NCBI GenBank assembly: GCA_020853755.1
Contig: JADYYG010000004.1
Coordinates: 1 to 64,000 of the forward strand
Reading direction: 5' to 3'
Origin: Dehalococcoidia bacterium
GTDB lineage: Bacteria; Chloroflexota; Dehalococcoidia; Tepidiformales; Tepidiformaceae
Length of the DNA stretch: 64,000 nt
The notes below the pieces were generated by a model, which saw nothing but the letters and a program-made list of their open reading frames with translations, had not been told where the DNA came from and did no database searches. Every line of letters starts with the position of its first letter. Position 1 is the first letter of the stretch. Shown here piece after piece: positions 8,140 through 15,143 of the stretch. A program made the translations under genes and the position numbers.

Positions 8140-8518
8140 ACGCCACCGCCGCCGTCGAGGCGAGGAACCCGGCTCGAGCGAGGACTGGGAGCAGGTCTGG
8201 AACGGCGAATCCGAGACGATTGCGAGCATCGTCGCAGGCCGGCTGGAGGCGGAGGGAATCCGCACGCGGCTCGTGGGCTCGCTTTCGCCCTATCGCACCG
8301 TGACGCTCGCCCTCGCGGGTTCGTGGGCGATCATGGTGCCCGCCACGAGCGCGGCTGCGGCGCGCCAGCACCTTCGCAACAACAACGAGGGTCAGAACGT
8401 CATCGATGAAGAACCCGAGGGCGGGCTGACCATGAACCAGCGGGCGACGCTCTTCTTCGCTGTGGTGTTCGCGCTGGCGGTCACCGGGTGGGTCATCGCA
8501 GCGCAGGTGATGGGCTGA
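8120..8518 (+). CDS. DUF2007-like domain protein with C-terminal membrane segment
   Basis: The 132-residue product starts with a basic stretch (RSSRPRRHRRRR), followed by SETIASIVAGRLEAEGIRT and a later WAIMVPATSAAAARQHLR. This pattern is like the DUF2007 'putative signal transducing protein' fold. A single transmembrane helix closes the protein (ATLFFAVVFALAVTGWVIAA). The ATG overlaps dapA by 20 nt, suggesting translational coupling, though the ribosome site is poor. No function is established for the family, and the link to DapA is only positional. Confidence 0.62.
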   Translation: MRSSRPRRHRRRRGEEPGSSEDWEQVWNGESETIASIVAGRLEAEGIRTRLVGSLSPYRTVTLALAGSWAIMVPATSAAAARQHLRNNNEGQNVIDEEPEGGLTMNQRATLFFAVVFALAVTGWVIAAQVMG

Positions 8519-8530
8519 CTTCGCGGCCGG

Positions 8531-9079
8531 TCAGGGCGCTTGGACTTCGTCCCGGGAAAGTTCCCGAATGCCGTCGCGATGAAGCACGGCCAGCCGTGCG
8601 TAGCGGCCGGGGTTCCCCGTCACCCACTCCTCCGAAGGCGTCCCGGCGATAGGGCGCTTGACCACCGCGGGTGTCCCCGCGGCGAGCACTCCCGGCGGGA
8701 TCACCGTGTCACCGAGAACAACCGAACCAGCGGCGATAAGCGAGCCTTCGCCGACAGTCGCGCCGTCGAGCACGAGCGCGCCGTTGCCGATGAGCGCGCG
8801 CTTGCCGATGACCGCCCCGTGAATGACGCAGTTGTGTGCGATCGAGGCGTCCTCTTCGATAATCGACGGGAGGTCTGCACGGCCGTGGACGACTGCACCG
8901 TCCTGGACGTTCGCGCCGCGGTGGACGACGGCGTAGCTGGTGTCGCCGCGAACGACTGCGCCGTACCAGACTGAGGCATTCTCGTGGATGGTCACATCGC
9001 CGGCGATGGTGGCGGTTGGGGCGATAAAGGCGGACGGGTGAACGCGAGGGACCTTGTCCCCGATGGCGAAGATCGGCAT
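8531..9079 (-). CDS. Gamma-carbonic-anhydrase-like hexapeptide protein
   Basis: The 182-residue product is a left-handed beta-helix of the LbetaH class, built from hexapeptide repeats such as IAGDVT, VWYGAV, VQDGAV, IGKRAL and VGEGSL. The gamma-CA features are present: VWYGAVVRGD, the His in AVVHRGANVQDGAVVHG, and IAHNCVIHG, giving the three metal-binding histidines. Family members are carbonic anhydrases or YrdA/PaaY-type proteins of uncertain activity. The C-terminal tail after GTPAVVKRPI is typical. The start is divergent from the GrpB-like gene, 73 bp apart. Confidence 0.82.
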   Translation of the reverse strand: MPIFAIGDKVPRVHPSAFIAPTATIAGDVTIHENASVWYGAVVRGDTSYAVVHRGANVQDGAVVHGRADLPSIIEEDASIAHNCVIHGAVIGKRALIGNGALVLDGATVGEGSLIAAGSVVLGDTVIPPGVLAAGTPAVVKRPIAGTPSEEWVTGNPGRYARLAVLHRDGIRELSRDEVQAP

Positions 9080-9139
9080 GACGCCGATTGTCAGCCGCAC
9101 ACGTGGCGGTGTCGATTCGAGCGGGCGAAGCCGGGCGGC

Positions 9140-9145
9140 TAGGAT
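9140..9145 (+). promoter_or_regulatory. Candidate -10 (TAGGAT) for a near-leaderless message
   Basis: TAGGAT ends 7 nt before the ATG of the GrpB-like gene, so a transcript starting the usual distance downstream would begin at or next to the start codon. No Shine-Dalgarno is visible. The -35 region is not convincing. Confidence 0.45.
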
Positions 9146-9152
9146 CAGCGGC

Positions 9153-9728
9153 ATGCTCAAGATGATCGAGGTGGTTCCGTACGACGCCAGCTGGCCGGAG
9201 CGCTTCGCCGAGATCCGCGAACGCGTTGCAGCCGCACTCGGCGGACTTTGCGTGGGGATCGAACATGTCGGCAGCACTGCTGTGCCGGGCCTCTGGGCGA
9301 AGCCGATCATCGACCTCGACGTCATCATTTCATCCCGGATGCGCTTCCCCGAGGTTCGCGACCGGCTGACCGAACTGGGGTATGCGCACCGCGGCAACCT
9401 GGAGATCCCCGGCCGCGAGTCATTCCAGCGCCCGGAAGACACCTTCCCGCACCACCTCTACGTTTGCTCGGTGGACACGCCGAACCTGCACGACCACCTG
9501 CTGCTTCGGGATACACTGCGGGCGCGCGCCGACCTGCGGGATCGGTACGCGGCCGTGAAGCGGGAGATGGCCGCGCTTCACCCGCACGACATCGATGCAT
9601 ACATCGACGGGAAGGGCCCGCTGATCGCAGAAATCATGGCGATCGGCCGGGCGAGTGCGACGTTCGAAGATTTCCAGCCCGTGGATGGCTGGCCCGAAAG
9701 GAGTTCACAGCATGGAACTAACCGGTAA
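9153..9728 (+). CDS. GrpB-like (UPF0157) nucleotidyltransferase-fold protein
   Basis: The 191-residue protein carries the family signature IEHVGSTAVPGLWAKPIIDLDV near residues 34-55, in which GSTAVPG and the paired Asp residues match the nucleotidyltransferase fold. HHLYVC and a C-terminal Arg-rich helix (LRDRYAAVKREMA) are also typical. Some relatives are fused to dephospho-CoA kinase, but the biochemical role is not established. The start gives MLKMIEVVPYD, and the longer frame upstream overlaps the divergent gene. It overlaps the following SDR by 17 nt. Confidence 0.8.
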   Translation: MLKMIEVVPYDASWPERFAEIRERVAAALGGLCVGIEHVGSTAVPGLWAKPIIDLDVIISSRMRFPEVRDRLTELGYAHRGNLEIPGRESFQRPEDTFPHHLYVCSVDTPNLHDHLLLRDTLRARADLRDRYAAVKREMAALHPHDIDAYIDGKGPLIAEIMAIGRASATFEDFQPVDGWPERSSQHGTNR

Positions 9729-10467
9729 GGTGGCCGTCGTCAGTGGCGGAGGATCGGGAATCGGCCGGGCGACGGCGCTCGCGCTCATCGAACGTGGCGC
9801 CAGCGTCGTGGTCGCGGATATCGACATCGCAGGCGCCGAAGAGACCGTGCGGATGGCGGCAAGCAGGGGCGGGAAGGCCGCTGCCCGCCGCTGCGACGTG
9901 ACCCGCAGCGAGGACCTCGCGGCAGCGTTCACCGCAGCGACCGCAGAGTTTGGGCGCTTCGATGTCGCCTTCAACAATGCGGGTATCGGCGGCGAAGACA
10001 TCTTCAGCGACGAAGCCGGGGACTGGCAGCGCATCGTCAACATCGACCTCACGGCGGTCATCGACGCCACGCGGATCGCCGTGCGAGAAATGCGGCGAGG
10101 GGGCAAGCCTGGCGTCATCATCAACACCGCCTCGATGGGCGGCCTCCTGCCGATGCCAGATTCGCCCGTCTACGCCGCGGCGAAGGCCGGCGTGGTCAAT
10201 TTCAGCCGCTCGCTGGGGTACCTCGCTGCTGATTCGAATATCCGAGTCAACGCCATCTGCCCGTCGTTCGTCGATACGCCGCTGGTTCGCCGCTCGGGCG
10301 AGGAGCGCATGCAGGAAGTCGGCCGGCTCGTCGGCGGCATCCTCGAACCGGAAGACATCGCGGCCGGGGTCATCGAGCTCATCGAGGATGATTCGCGCTT
10401 CGGCTCGGTCATGCGGGTCACGATCCGTGGCGGCCGAGACTTCGTCCGCGAGGTTCGCCCGTTCTGA
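9712..10467 (+). CDS. Short-chain dehydrogenase/reductase
   Basis: A classical 251-residue SDR: GGGSGIGRA nucleotide-binding motif (residues 12-20), NNAG, catalytic Ser in NTASM and YAAAK. A strong ribosome site, GAAAGGAGT, precedes the ATG. The start lies inside the end of the previous gene. The substrate is unknown. The next gene is a crotonase, and SDRs of this form often act as 3-hydroxyacyl-CoA or other alcohol dehydrogenases in fatty-acid or terpenoid breakdown, but that is inference from position. Confidence 0.85.
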   Translation: MELTGKVAVVSGGGSGIGRATALALIERGASVVVADIDIAGAEETVRMAASRGGKAAARRCDVTRSEDLAAAFTAATAEFGRFDVAFNNAGIGGEDIFSDEAGDWQRIVNIDLTAVIDATRIAVREMRRGGKPGVIINTASMGGLLPMPDSPVYAAAKAGVVNFSRSLGYLAADSNIRVNAICPSFVDTPLVRRSGEERMQEVGRLVGGILEPEDIAAGVIELIEDDSRFGSVMRVTIRGGRDFVREVRPF

Positions 10468-10537
10468 ATCGAGCGCTGCCCGTTCATCCAGTTGCGAAAG
10501 GCCACGGGCCTGCCCAACTTTTTTCGTGGAGATGCCA

Positions 10538-11320
10538 ATGGAAACGCTCCGTATCGACCGGGATGCCGAACTGCCGGGGCTCGTCACCATCACGCTCAAC
10601 CGCCCTGACAAGCTGAACGCCATTAACCAGCGGATGCACGCGGACCTGCAGGAGGCGTGCCGGCAGCTTGCAGACGACGCCGAGGCGCGGGTGGTCATCG
10701 TCACAGGTGAAGGCCGCGCCTTCTCTGCGGGGGCCGACCTTGGCAGGCGCGGGCCGGGCGTGGAAGCAGCCCCGCTCGCCGCCGCGAACGCCGCCCCCTC
10801 ACCCCTGCTGGAGCGCGTCCGTTCGAGCAGCGGGAATCGGACATCGGCGGCCCTCGAAGGGCTCGACCAGGTCACCATCGGCACAGTCAACGGACTCGCC
10901 ATCGGCGGCGCCGTCGTCTTCCTCGCCTGCCTTGATATTCGCATCGCCGCGGAGTCGGCCTGGTTCTCCATCCCGGAGGTTGCGCTCGATATCCCCCTGA
11001 CCTGGAATGCGCTGCCGCGGCTGATGCGCGAACTTGGCCCGGCGCGAACCAAGGAACTGGTCATGACCTGTGACCGCTTCAGCAGCGAGGACGCCCTGCG
11101 CTGGGGCTTCCTGAACTACCGCGTGCCGGACGCGGAGCTGTTGCCGGCGGCGCGCTCCCTCGCCCAGAAGCTGCTGGAGAAGGACCCGGTCTCCCTGGCG
11201 CTGACCAAGTCAACCTGCAATGCCCTCGCCGAGTCCATGGTCCCGGCGAACGTCACCCACGCCGACCGCGACTACCTGATGCTGGCGCGGCTGCTGACCC
11301 AGGACAGGAACCGTTCTTGA
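10538..11320 (+). CDS. Enoyl-CoA hydratase/isomerase family protein lacking one catalytic Glu
   Basis: The 260-residue crotonase has ITLNRPDKLNA, the oxyanion-hole motif FSAGADL (62-68) and the second glutamate, Glu147, in IPEVALDIP. The usual GGGCEL motif reads GGAVVF (123-128), so Val127 replaces the first catalytic glutamate of true hydratases. Members missing this residue often catalyse other CoA chemistry, such as isomerisation or cleavage. Two ATGs lie close together, and the one at 10538 is preferred because GGAG sits 6 nt before it. The next gene starts at its stop codon. Confidence 0.82.
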   Translation: METLRIDRDAELPGLVTITLNRPDKLNAINQRMHADLQEACRQLADDAEARVVIVTGEGRAFSAGADLGRRGPGVEAAPLAAANAAPSPLLERVRSSSGNRTSAALEGLDQVTIGTVNGLAIGGAVVFLACLDIRIAAESAWFSIPEVALDIPLTWNALPRLMRELGPARTKELVMTCDRFSSEDALRWGFLNYRVPDAELLPAARSLAQKLLEKDPVSLALTKSTCNALAESMVPANVTHADRDYLMLARLLTQDRNRS

Positions 11321-11676
11321 GCCATCAGAAAGAGACTGTCGAGCGCTACTTCGAAGGCTTCCGCCGGAGCGACCACGCGATGATCCTTGCGTTGCTCACC
11401 GAGGACGTGGCCTGGGACCTGCCCGGGTTCCGCCACCTGCGTGGGAAAGAAGCGTTCGACGGCGAAATCGAGAACCCGGACTTCAGCGGCCAGCCCACGC
11501 TTGTCATCGACCGGCTCATCGAGGAAGGCCAGACGGTGGTAGCGATCGGAGAGGGCGCAGGGCAGATGAAGAGCGGCGACCGGTTCCGTTTCGCCTACTG
11601 CGATGCGTTCACGTTCGAGGGTGCGTTTATCAAGCGCGTGGAGTCATACCTGGTCCCGCTGCCCGCGGAGGGCTGA
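11317..11676 (+). CDS. SnoaL-like / NTF2-fold small protein
   Basis: The 119-residue product has the NTF2/SnoaL pattern: an N-terminal helix with VERYFEGFRRSD, LLTEDVAWDLPG, a central glycine-rich strand pair and the closing AYCDAFTFEGAFIKRVESYL. The family covers ketosteroid-isomerase-like enzymes and many uncharacterised proteins. Translation starts at TTG, which overlaps the TGA of the crotonase gene, so the two are coupled. It is followed directly by a cluster of REP-like repeats. Confidence 0.75.
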   Translation: MSHQKETVERYFEGFRRSDHAMILALLTEDVAWDLPGFRHLRGKEAFDGEIENPDFSGQPTLVIDRLIEEGQTVVAIGEGAGQMKSGDRFRFAYCDAFTFEGAFIKRVESYLVPLPAEG

Positions 11677-11681
11677 CGGTC

Positions 11682-11792
11682 GTGCGAGGACAATGCGTGT
11701 GCGAGGGCAGTGCGTGTGCGAGGACAGTGCGTGTGCGAGGACAGTGCGTGTGCGAGGACAGTGCGTGTGCGAGGACAGTGCCTCGCACCTAC
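11682..11792. repeat. Five 17-bp tandem half-REPs ending in one intact hairpin
   Basis: Five copies of GTGCGAGGACAGTGCGT, with single-base variants in the first two, run from 11682 to 11766. They are followed by a complete type A hairpin at 11767-11788 (GTGCGAGG, loop ACAGTG, CCTCGCAC) and CTAC. Each unit is the left arm and loop of the hairpin without its right arm, so the array looks like slippage or rolling duplication of half an element. It sits about 10 kb from the RAYT and is the only copy outside the first 1.5 kb. A 24-codon minus-strand frame at 11808-11882 lies beside it but has no support. Confidence 0.88.
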
Positions 11793-11926
11793 CCGGGGTG
11801 ATGGGCGTTAGCCGATGCCGGTGCAGCCGGGGAGGACGAAGTAGGCCAGAATGAGGGCCATACCGAAAACCAGTTGCTTCACACTGCAGTAATCGGCGGC
11901 GGTAGCGCATTCCACAGCCCCTGCCC

Positions 11927-11932
11927 TAGCAT
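11927..11932 (+). promoter_or_regulatory. Candidate -10 (TAGCAT) for a near-leaderless message
   Basis: TAGCAT ends 7 nt before the ATG of the methyltransferase gene, the same layout as at several other genes here. No ribosome site is seen upstream of that ATG. Confidence 0.42.
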
Positions 11933-11939
11933 CCTGCGG

Positions 11940-12707
11940 ATGTCCACCGATCCGTACGCTGTCGACGCGGCGTTTTACGACGCTATCCATGGGGAGTTCC
12001 GCGAGGACACCGGCCTCTGGGCGTCCTTCGCCGGGCGCACCGACCGGCCGGTGCTTGAAGTAGGCTGCGGCACCGGGCGCATCGCTCTCGAACTCGCCCG
12101 CCAGGGGTATGCCGTCACCGGGATCGACCCTTCGGTGGCGATGCTGGCCGAGGCGCGGCGGAAGGCCGAAGATGACGCCCTCGACGTCACGTTCATCGAA
12201 GGCCGCGTGCAGGACCTCGTGCTCGAACCGGAGCACTACGGGCTCATCCTGCTCCCGCTCGACGTGTTCCTTTACTGCGAACACGGTGAAGAGCAGCGCG
12301 AGGTGCTTTCGCGGCTGGCCGAGGCGCTGGTTTTCAACGGTATCGTCGCGATTGACCTGCCGGGCCCCGCGGCCTCGCTCGACCCCGAATCGAGCGGCGT
12401 AGAGCGGGTCGTGTTTTCCGGCGAGACCGCGGACGGCGAGCCTTTCGACTGCCTGCACCTGCACGAGGACGACCTCGCCATGCAGACCCGCTACCTGCGC
12501 GTCAGCTACCAGACGCGCACGGAGGACGGACTCATCCGGCGGCGCGTCAGTGAACACCAGTTGCGCTACGTCTACCGGTTCGAACTGGAATACCTGCTCG
12601 ATGCGGCCGGGCTCGCGCTCTCGGACATCTACGGTGACTATGACCTCGGCCCGCTGACCAACGAGAGTGAGCGGATGATCGCGATCGCGCGCAGGAGGAA
12701 CGGATGA
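11940..12707 (+). CDS. Class I SAM-dependent methyltransferase
   Basis: The 255-residue protein has the SAM-binding motif I VLEVGCGTGRIALELA (about residues 40-55), the acidic motif II end in GIDPS, and LILLPLDVFLY at motif IV. The C-terminal half (LRYVYRFELEYLLDAAGL) is like that of small-molecule methyltransferases of the Methyltransf_25 type. The start gives MSTDPYAVDAAFYD, typical of the family. Its stop overlaps the plsX start as ATGA. The substrate cannot be predicted. Confidence 0.84.
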   Translation: MSTDPYAVDAAFYDAIHGEFREDTGLWASFAGRTDRPVLEVGCGTGRIALELARQGYAVTGIDPSVAMLAEARRKAEDDALDVTFIEGRVQDLVLEPEHYGLILLPLDVFLYCEHGEEQREVLSRLAEALVFNGIVAIDLPGPAASLDPESSGVERVVFSGETADGEPFDCLHLHEDDLAMQTRYLRVSYQTRTEDGLIRRRVSEHQLRYVYRFELEYLLDAAGLALSDIYGDYDLGPLTNESERMIAIARRRNG

Positions 12708-13753
12708 CAGCTCGAATCGTGGTCGATGCCATGGGCGGCGACAACGCGCCCGGCGAGGTCGTTGCCGGCGCGCTGATGGCGGCGGGAGGCCTCGGGGTCG
12801 AACTGCTGCTGGTGGGGCAGAAGGCCGCGATCGAGGCTGAACTCGAAGGCGCGAAGGCCAGCAACATCAAGATCATCGACGCGCCCGACGTGATCGCTAT
12901 GGACGAGCACCCGGCCGAGGCGGCGAAGAACAAGCCGAACAGTTCGATCAGCGTGGGCCTGCGGATGGTGAAGGATGGCAAGGCCGACGCGTTCATCACC
13001 GCGGGCAACACCGGCGCCACGATGGCGGCTGCGCTGCTCACGCTCGGCCGCATCAAGGGCATTGGGCGACCCGCGCTCGCGACCATCTTCCCGACCGGTG
13101 AGGGCCACCTCACGATGCTCCTCGACGTTGGAGCGAACGCCGACTGCCGTCCCATCCACCTGCTGCAGTTCGGCTTCATGGGCGCGGCCTACATGGAGCG
13201 GATGTTCAAGGTGCAGAGCCCGAAGGTCGGCCTCCTTTCCATCGGCGAAGAGGACACGAAGGGCAACCAGCTCACGATCGACGTGAACCAGGCGCTCCGG
13301 GCGAGCAGGCTCAACTTCATCGGCAACGTCGAGGGCAAGGACCTGACCAGGGGCGTCTGCGACGTCGCGGTGATGGACGGCTTCACTGGCAACGTCGTGC
13401 TCAAGACCGCCGAAGGCATGGCCGAACTGCTGCTCGGCGAGATTCGCAAGGCGGTGGAACTCACGCCCTGGAACCGCGCCGCCGGACTCATCCTGATGTC
13501 CGAACTACGGAAAGTGAAGCGGCGGCTCGACTACGCCGAATACGGCGGAGCCCAGCTCGTCGGCGTGGACGGCATCGTCATCATCGGCCACGGCCGTTCG
13601 AACGCCCGGGCGGTCTTCAGCGCCATCCGTGCGGCTCGCGACGCCGTCGAGAACAAGGTGGTTGACACGCTGCGCGCCGTTGCGAAGGAGATCCCGGCGC
13701 GTACGACCCTCGTGGGTTCGAGCGGTGGCGACGCCAGGGACGGCGACGACTAA
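12704..13753 (+). CDS. plsX: Phosphate acyltransferase PlsX
   Basis: The 349-residue protein carries DAMGGDNAPGEVVAGA at the N-terminus, GNTGATMAAALLTLGRIKGIGRPAL, DVGANADCRPIHLLQF and NVEGKDLTRGVCDVAVMDGFTGNVVLK, all PlsX signatures. It makes acyl-phosphate from acyl-ACP, feeding PlsY in phospholipid synthesis. AGGAGG lies 6 nt before the ATG, inside the end of the methyltransferase gene. The usual neighbours (rpmF, fabH, fabD) are absent. The C-terminus has a short Gly/Asp-rich tail. Confidence 0.92.
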   Translation: MTARIVVDAMGGDNAPGEVVAGALMAAGGLGVELLLVGQKAAIEAELEGAKASNIKIIDAPDVIAMDEHPAEAAKNKPNSSISVGLRMVKDGKADAFITAGNTGATMAAALLTLGRIKGIGRPALATIFPTGEGHLTMLLDVGANADCRPIHLLQFGFMGAAYMERMFKVQSPKVGLLSIGEEDTKGNQLTIDVNQALRASRLNFIGNVEGKDLTRGVCDVAVMDGFTGNVVLKTAEGMAELLLGEIRKAVELTPWNRAAGLILMSELRKVKRRLDYAEYGGAQLVGVDGIVIIGHGRSNARAVFSAIRAARDAVENKVVDTLRAVAKEIPARTTLVGSSGGDARDGDD

Positions 13754-13766
13754 CCCGGCGGATTGC

Positions 13767-13772
13767 TAGACT
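13767..13772 (+). promoter_or_regulatory. Candidate -10 (TAGACT) for a near-leaderless message
   Basis: TAGACT ends exactly 6 nt before the ATG of the FAD-linked oxidase gene. The gap from plsX is only 25 bp, so this would be an internal promoter giving an mRNA that starts at the coding sequence. Confidence 0.45.
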
Positions 13773-13778
13773 CCGGGG

Positions 13779-15143
13779 ATGCCAGACGCGCTCGTGGAGA
13801 CTCTCAGGGGCATCGTTGGGGACGACCACGTCCTGACCGAGGCCGACCTTCGCGCCGGCTATGAATCCGACTGGACACGGCGCTACCACGGTGAAGCCCG
13901 CCTCGTGGTCCGGCCAGCTGACACGCAGCAGGTGGGCGCGGTCGTGCGGGCTTGCGGAAAGGCCGGCGCGGCCATCGTGCCGCAGGGCGGCAATACCGGG
14001 CTGGTGGGCGGGTCTGTCCCGCGCGGCGGCGAGGTCGTCCTTTCGCTCCGGCGGCTCGACAACATCGGGCCGGTTGATGCGATTGCCGGCGAAGTGACCT
14101 GCGGCGCGGGGGTTACGCTGGCCGCGCTGCACCAGGCCGCACGCGAGGCTGGCTGGGCCTTCGGGGTCGACCTTGCGTCCCGGGACAGCGCCACCATCGG
14201 CGGCATGGTCTCGACGAACGCGGGGGGTGTCCGGGTCATCCGCTACGGCGGGATGCGCCGCCAGCTGCTCGGGTTCGAAGCAGTGCTGGCGGACGGGAGC
14301 GTGGTCAGGCGGCTGCCTGGCCTGGTCAAAGACAACACCGGCTACGACCTTGGGCAGCTGCTCTGCGGCGCCGAAGGGACGCTGGGCGTGGTCACAGCCG
14401 TGCGGCTCAAGCTCGTGCCCGCTCAGACCCGCCGGGTGGTCGCCCTGCTGGCGGTCCCGGATCTGCGTGAGGGCCTCCAGGTGGTCGCTGCAGTGCGGTC
14501 GGCCATGCCCTCGCTCGAAGCGGCCGAGGCGTTCTTCCCGGAGGGCGTTGACCTCGTGATAAAGCACACCGGGCTGCCTGCACCGTTCGCTACCCGCCCG
14601 GGGTGCTTCGTGCTCGTGGAATGCGCCGCGCAGCGCGATGAGACGGGTGAGCTAGCCGAGGTACTGGCGGCTCAGCCCGGCATCGTGGATTCGGCGCTGG
14701 CGGTGGATGCGCCGGACCGTGCGCGACTGTGGGCCTACCGCGAACGCCACACCGAGTCCATCAACGCCGAAGGGGTGCCGCACAAGCTCGACGTGACACT
14801 CCCCCTCGACCGCCTGGCGGAGTTCGAACAGCGCGTGCGGCAGGTTATCGCTGATGCCGTGCCGGGCGCTCGTCCCGTGCTGTTCGGGCACGCCGGCGAT
14901 GGCAACCTCCACGTCAACATCCTCGGTCTCGAAACGGACGATGAGCGCGCCGATGATGCGGTCTTCCACCTTGTCGCCGAACTCGGCGGAAGCATCAGCG
15001 CCGAGCACGGGATTGGTATCGCCAAGCGCGCCTGGCTGCCGCTCACGCGCTCGCGGGAGGACATCGCTGCGATGCGCGCGATCAAGCGCGCGCTCGACCC
15101 CGCGGGTCTGCTCAATCCCGGGGTTATCCTCCCGCCGGAGTAG
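13779..15143 (+). CDS. FAD-linked 2-hydroxyacid oxidase/dehydrogenase (GlcD/D-LDH family)
   Basis: The 454-residue flavoprotein has the PCMH-type FAD domain (VVRPADTQQV, PQGGNTGLVGGS, DLASRDSATIGGMVSTNAGG, GTLGVVTAVRLKLVPAQ). The C-terminal substrate domain ends with GHAGDGNLHVN and SAEHGIGIAKR. Relatives oxidise D-lactate, glycolate or D-2-hydroxyglutarate and pass electrons to quinone or an electron-transfer flavoprotein. No GlcE/GlcF subunits are next to it, which fits a single-subunit D-2-hydroxyacid dehydrogenase. Its last 20 nt overlap the end of the convergent AddA-like gene. Confidence 0.87.
   Translation: MPDALVETLRGIVGDDHVLTEADLRAGYESDWTRRYHGEARLVVRPADTQQVGAVVRACGKAGAAIVPQGGNTGLVGGSVPRGGEVVLSLRRLDNIGPVDAIAGEVTCGAGVTLAALHQAAREAGWAFGVDLASRDSATIGGMVSTNAGGVRVIRYGGMRRQLLGFEAVLADGSVVRRLPGLVKDNTGYDLGQLLCGAEGTLGVVTAVRLKLVPAQTRRVVALLAVPDLREGLQVVAAVRSAMPSLEAAEAFFPEGVDLVIKHTGLPAPFATRPGCFVLVECAAQRDETGELAEVLAAQPGIVDSALAVDAPDRARLWAYRERHTESINAEGVPHKLDVTLPLDRLAEFEQRVRQVIADAVPGARPVLFGHAGDGNLHVNILGLETDDERADDAVFHLVAELGGSISAEHGIGIAKRAWLPLTRSREDIAAMRAIKRALDPAGLLNPGVILPPE

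Noticed and set aside
11808-11882. 24-residue hydrophobic minus-strand frame near the half-REP array
   Set aside because: It starts with GTG without a ribosome site and ends next to repeat DNA. It resembles a membrane helix but has too little support for a gene.
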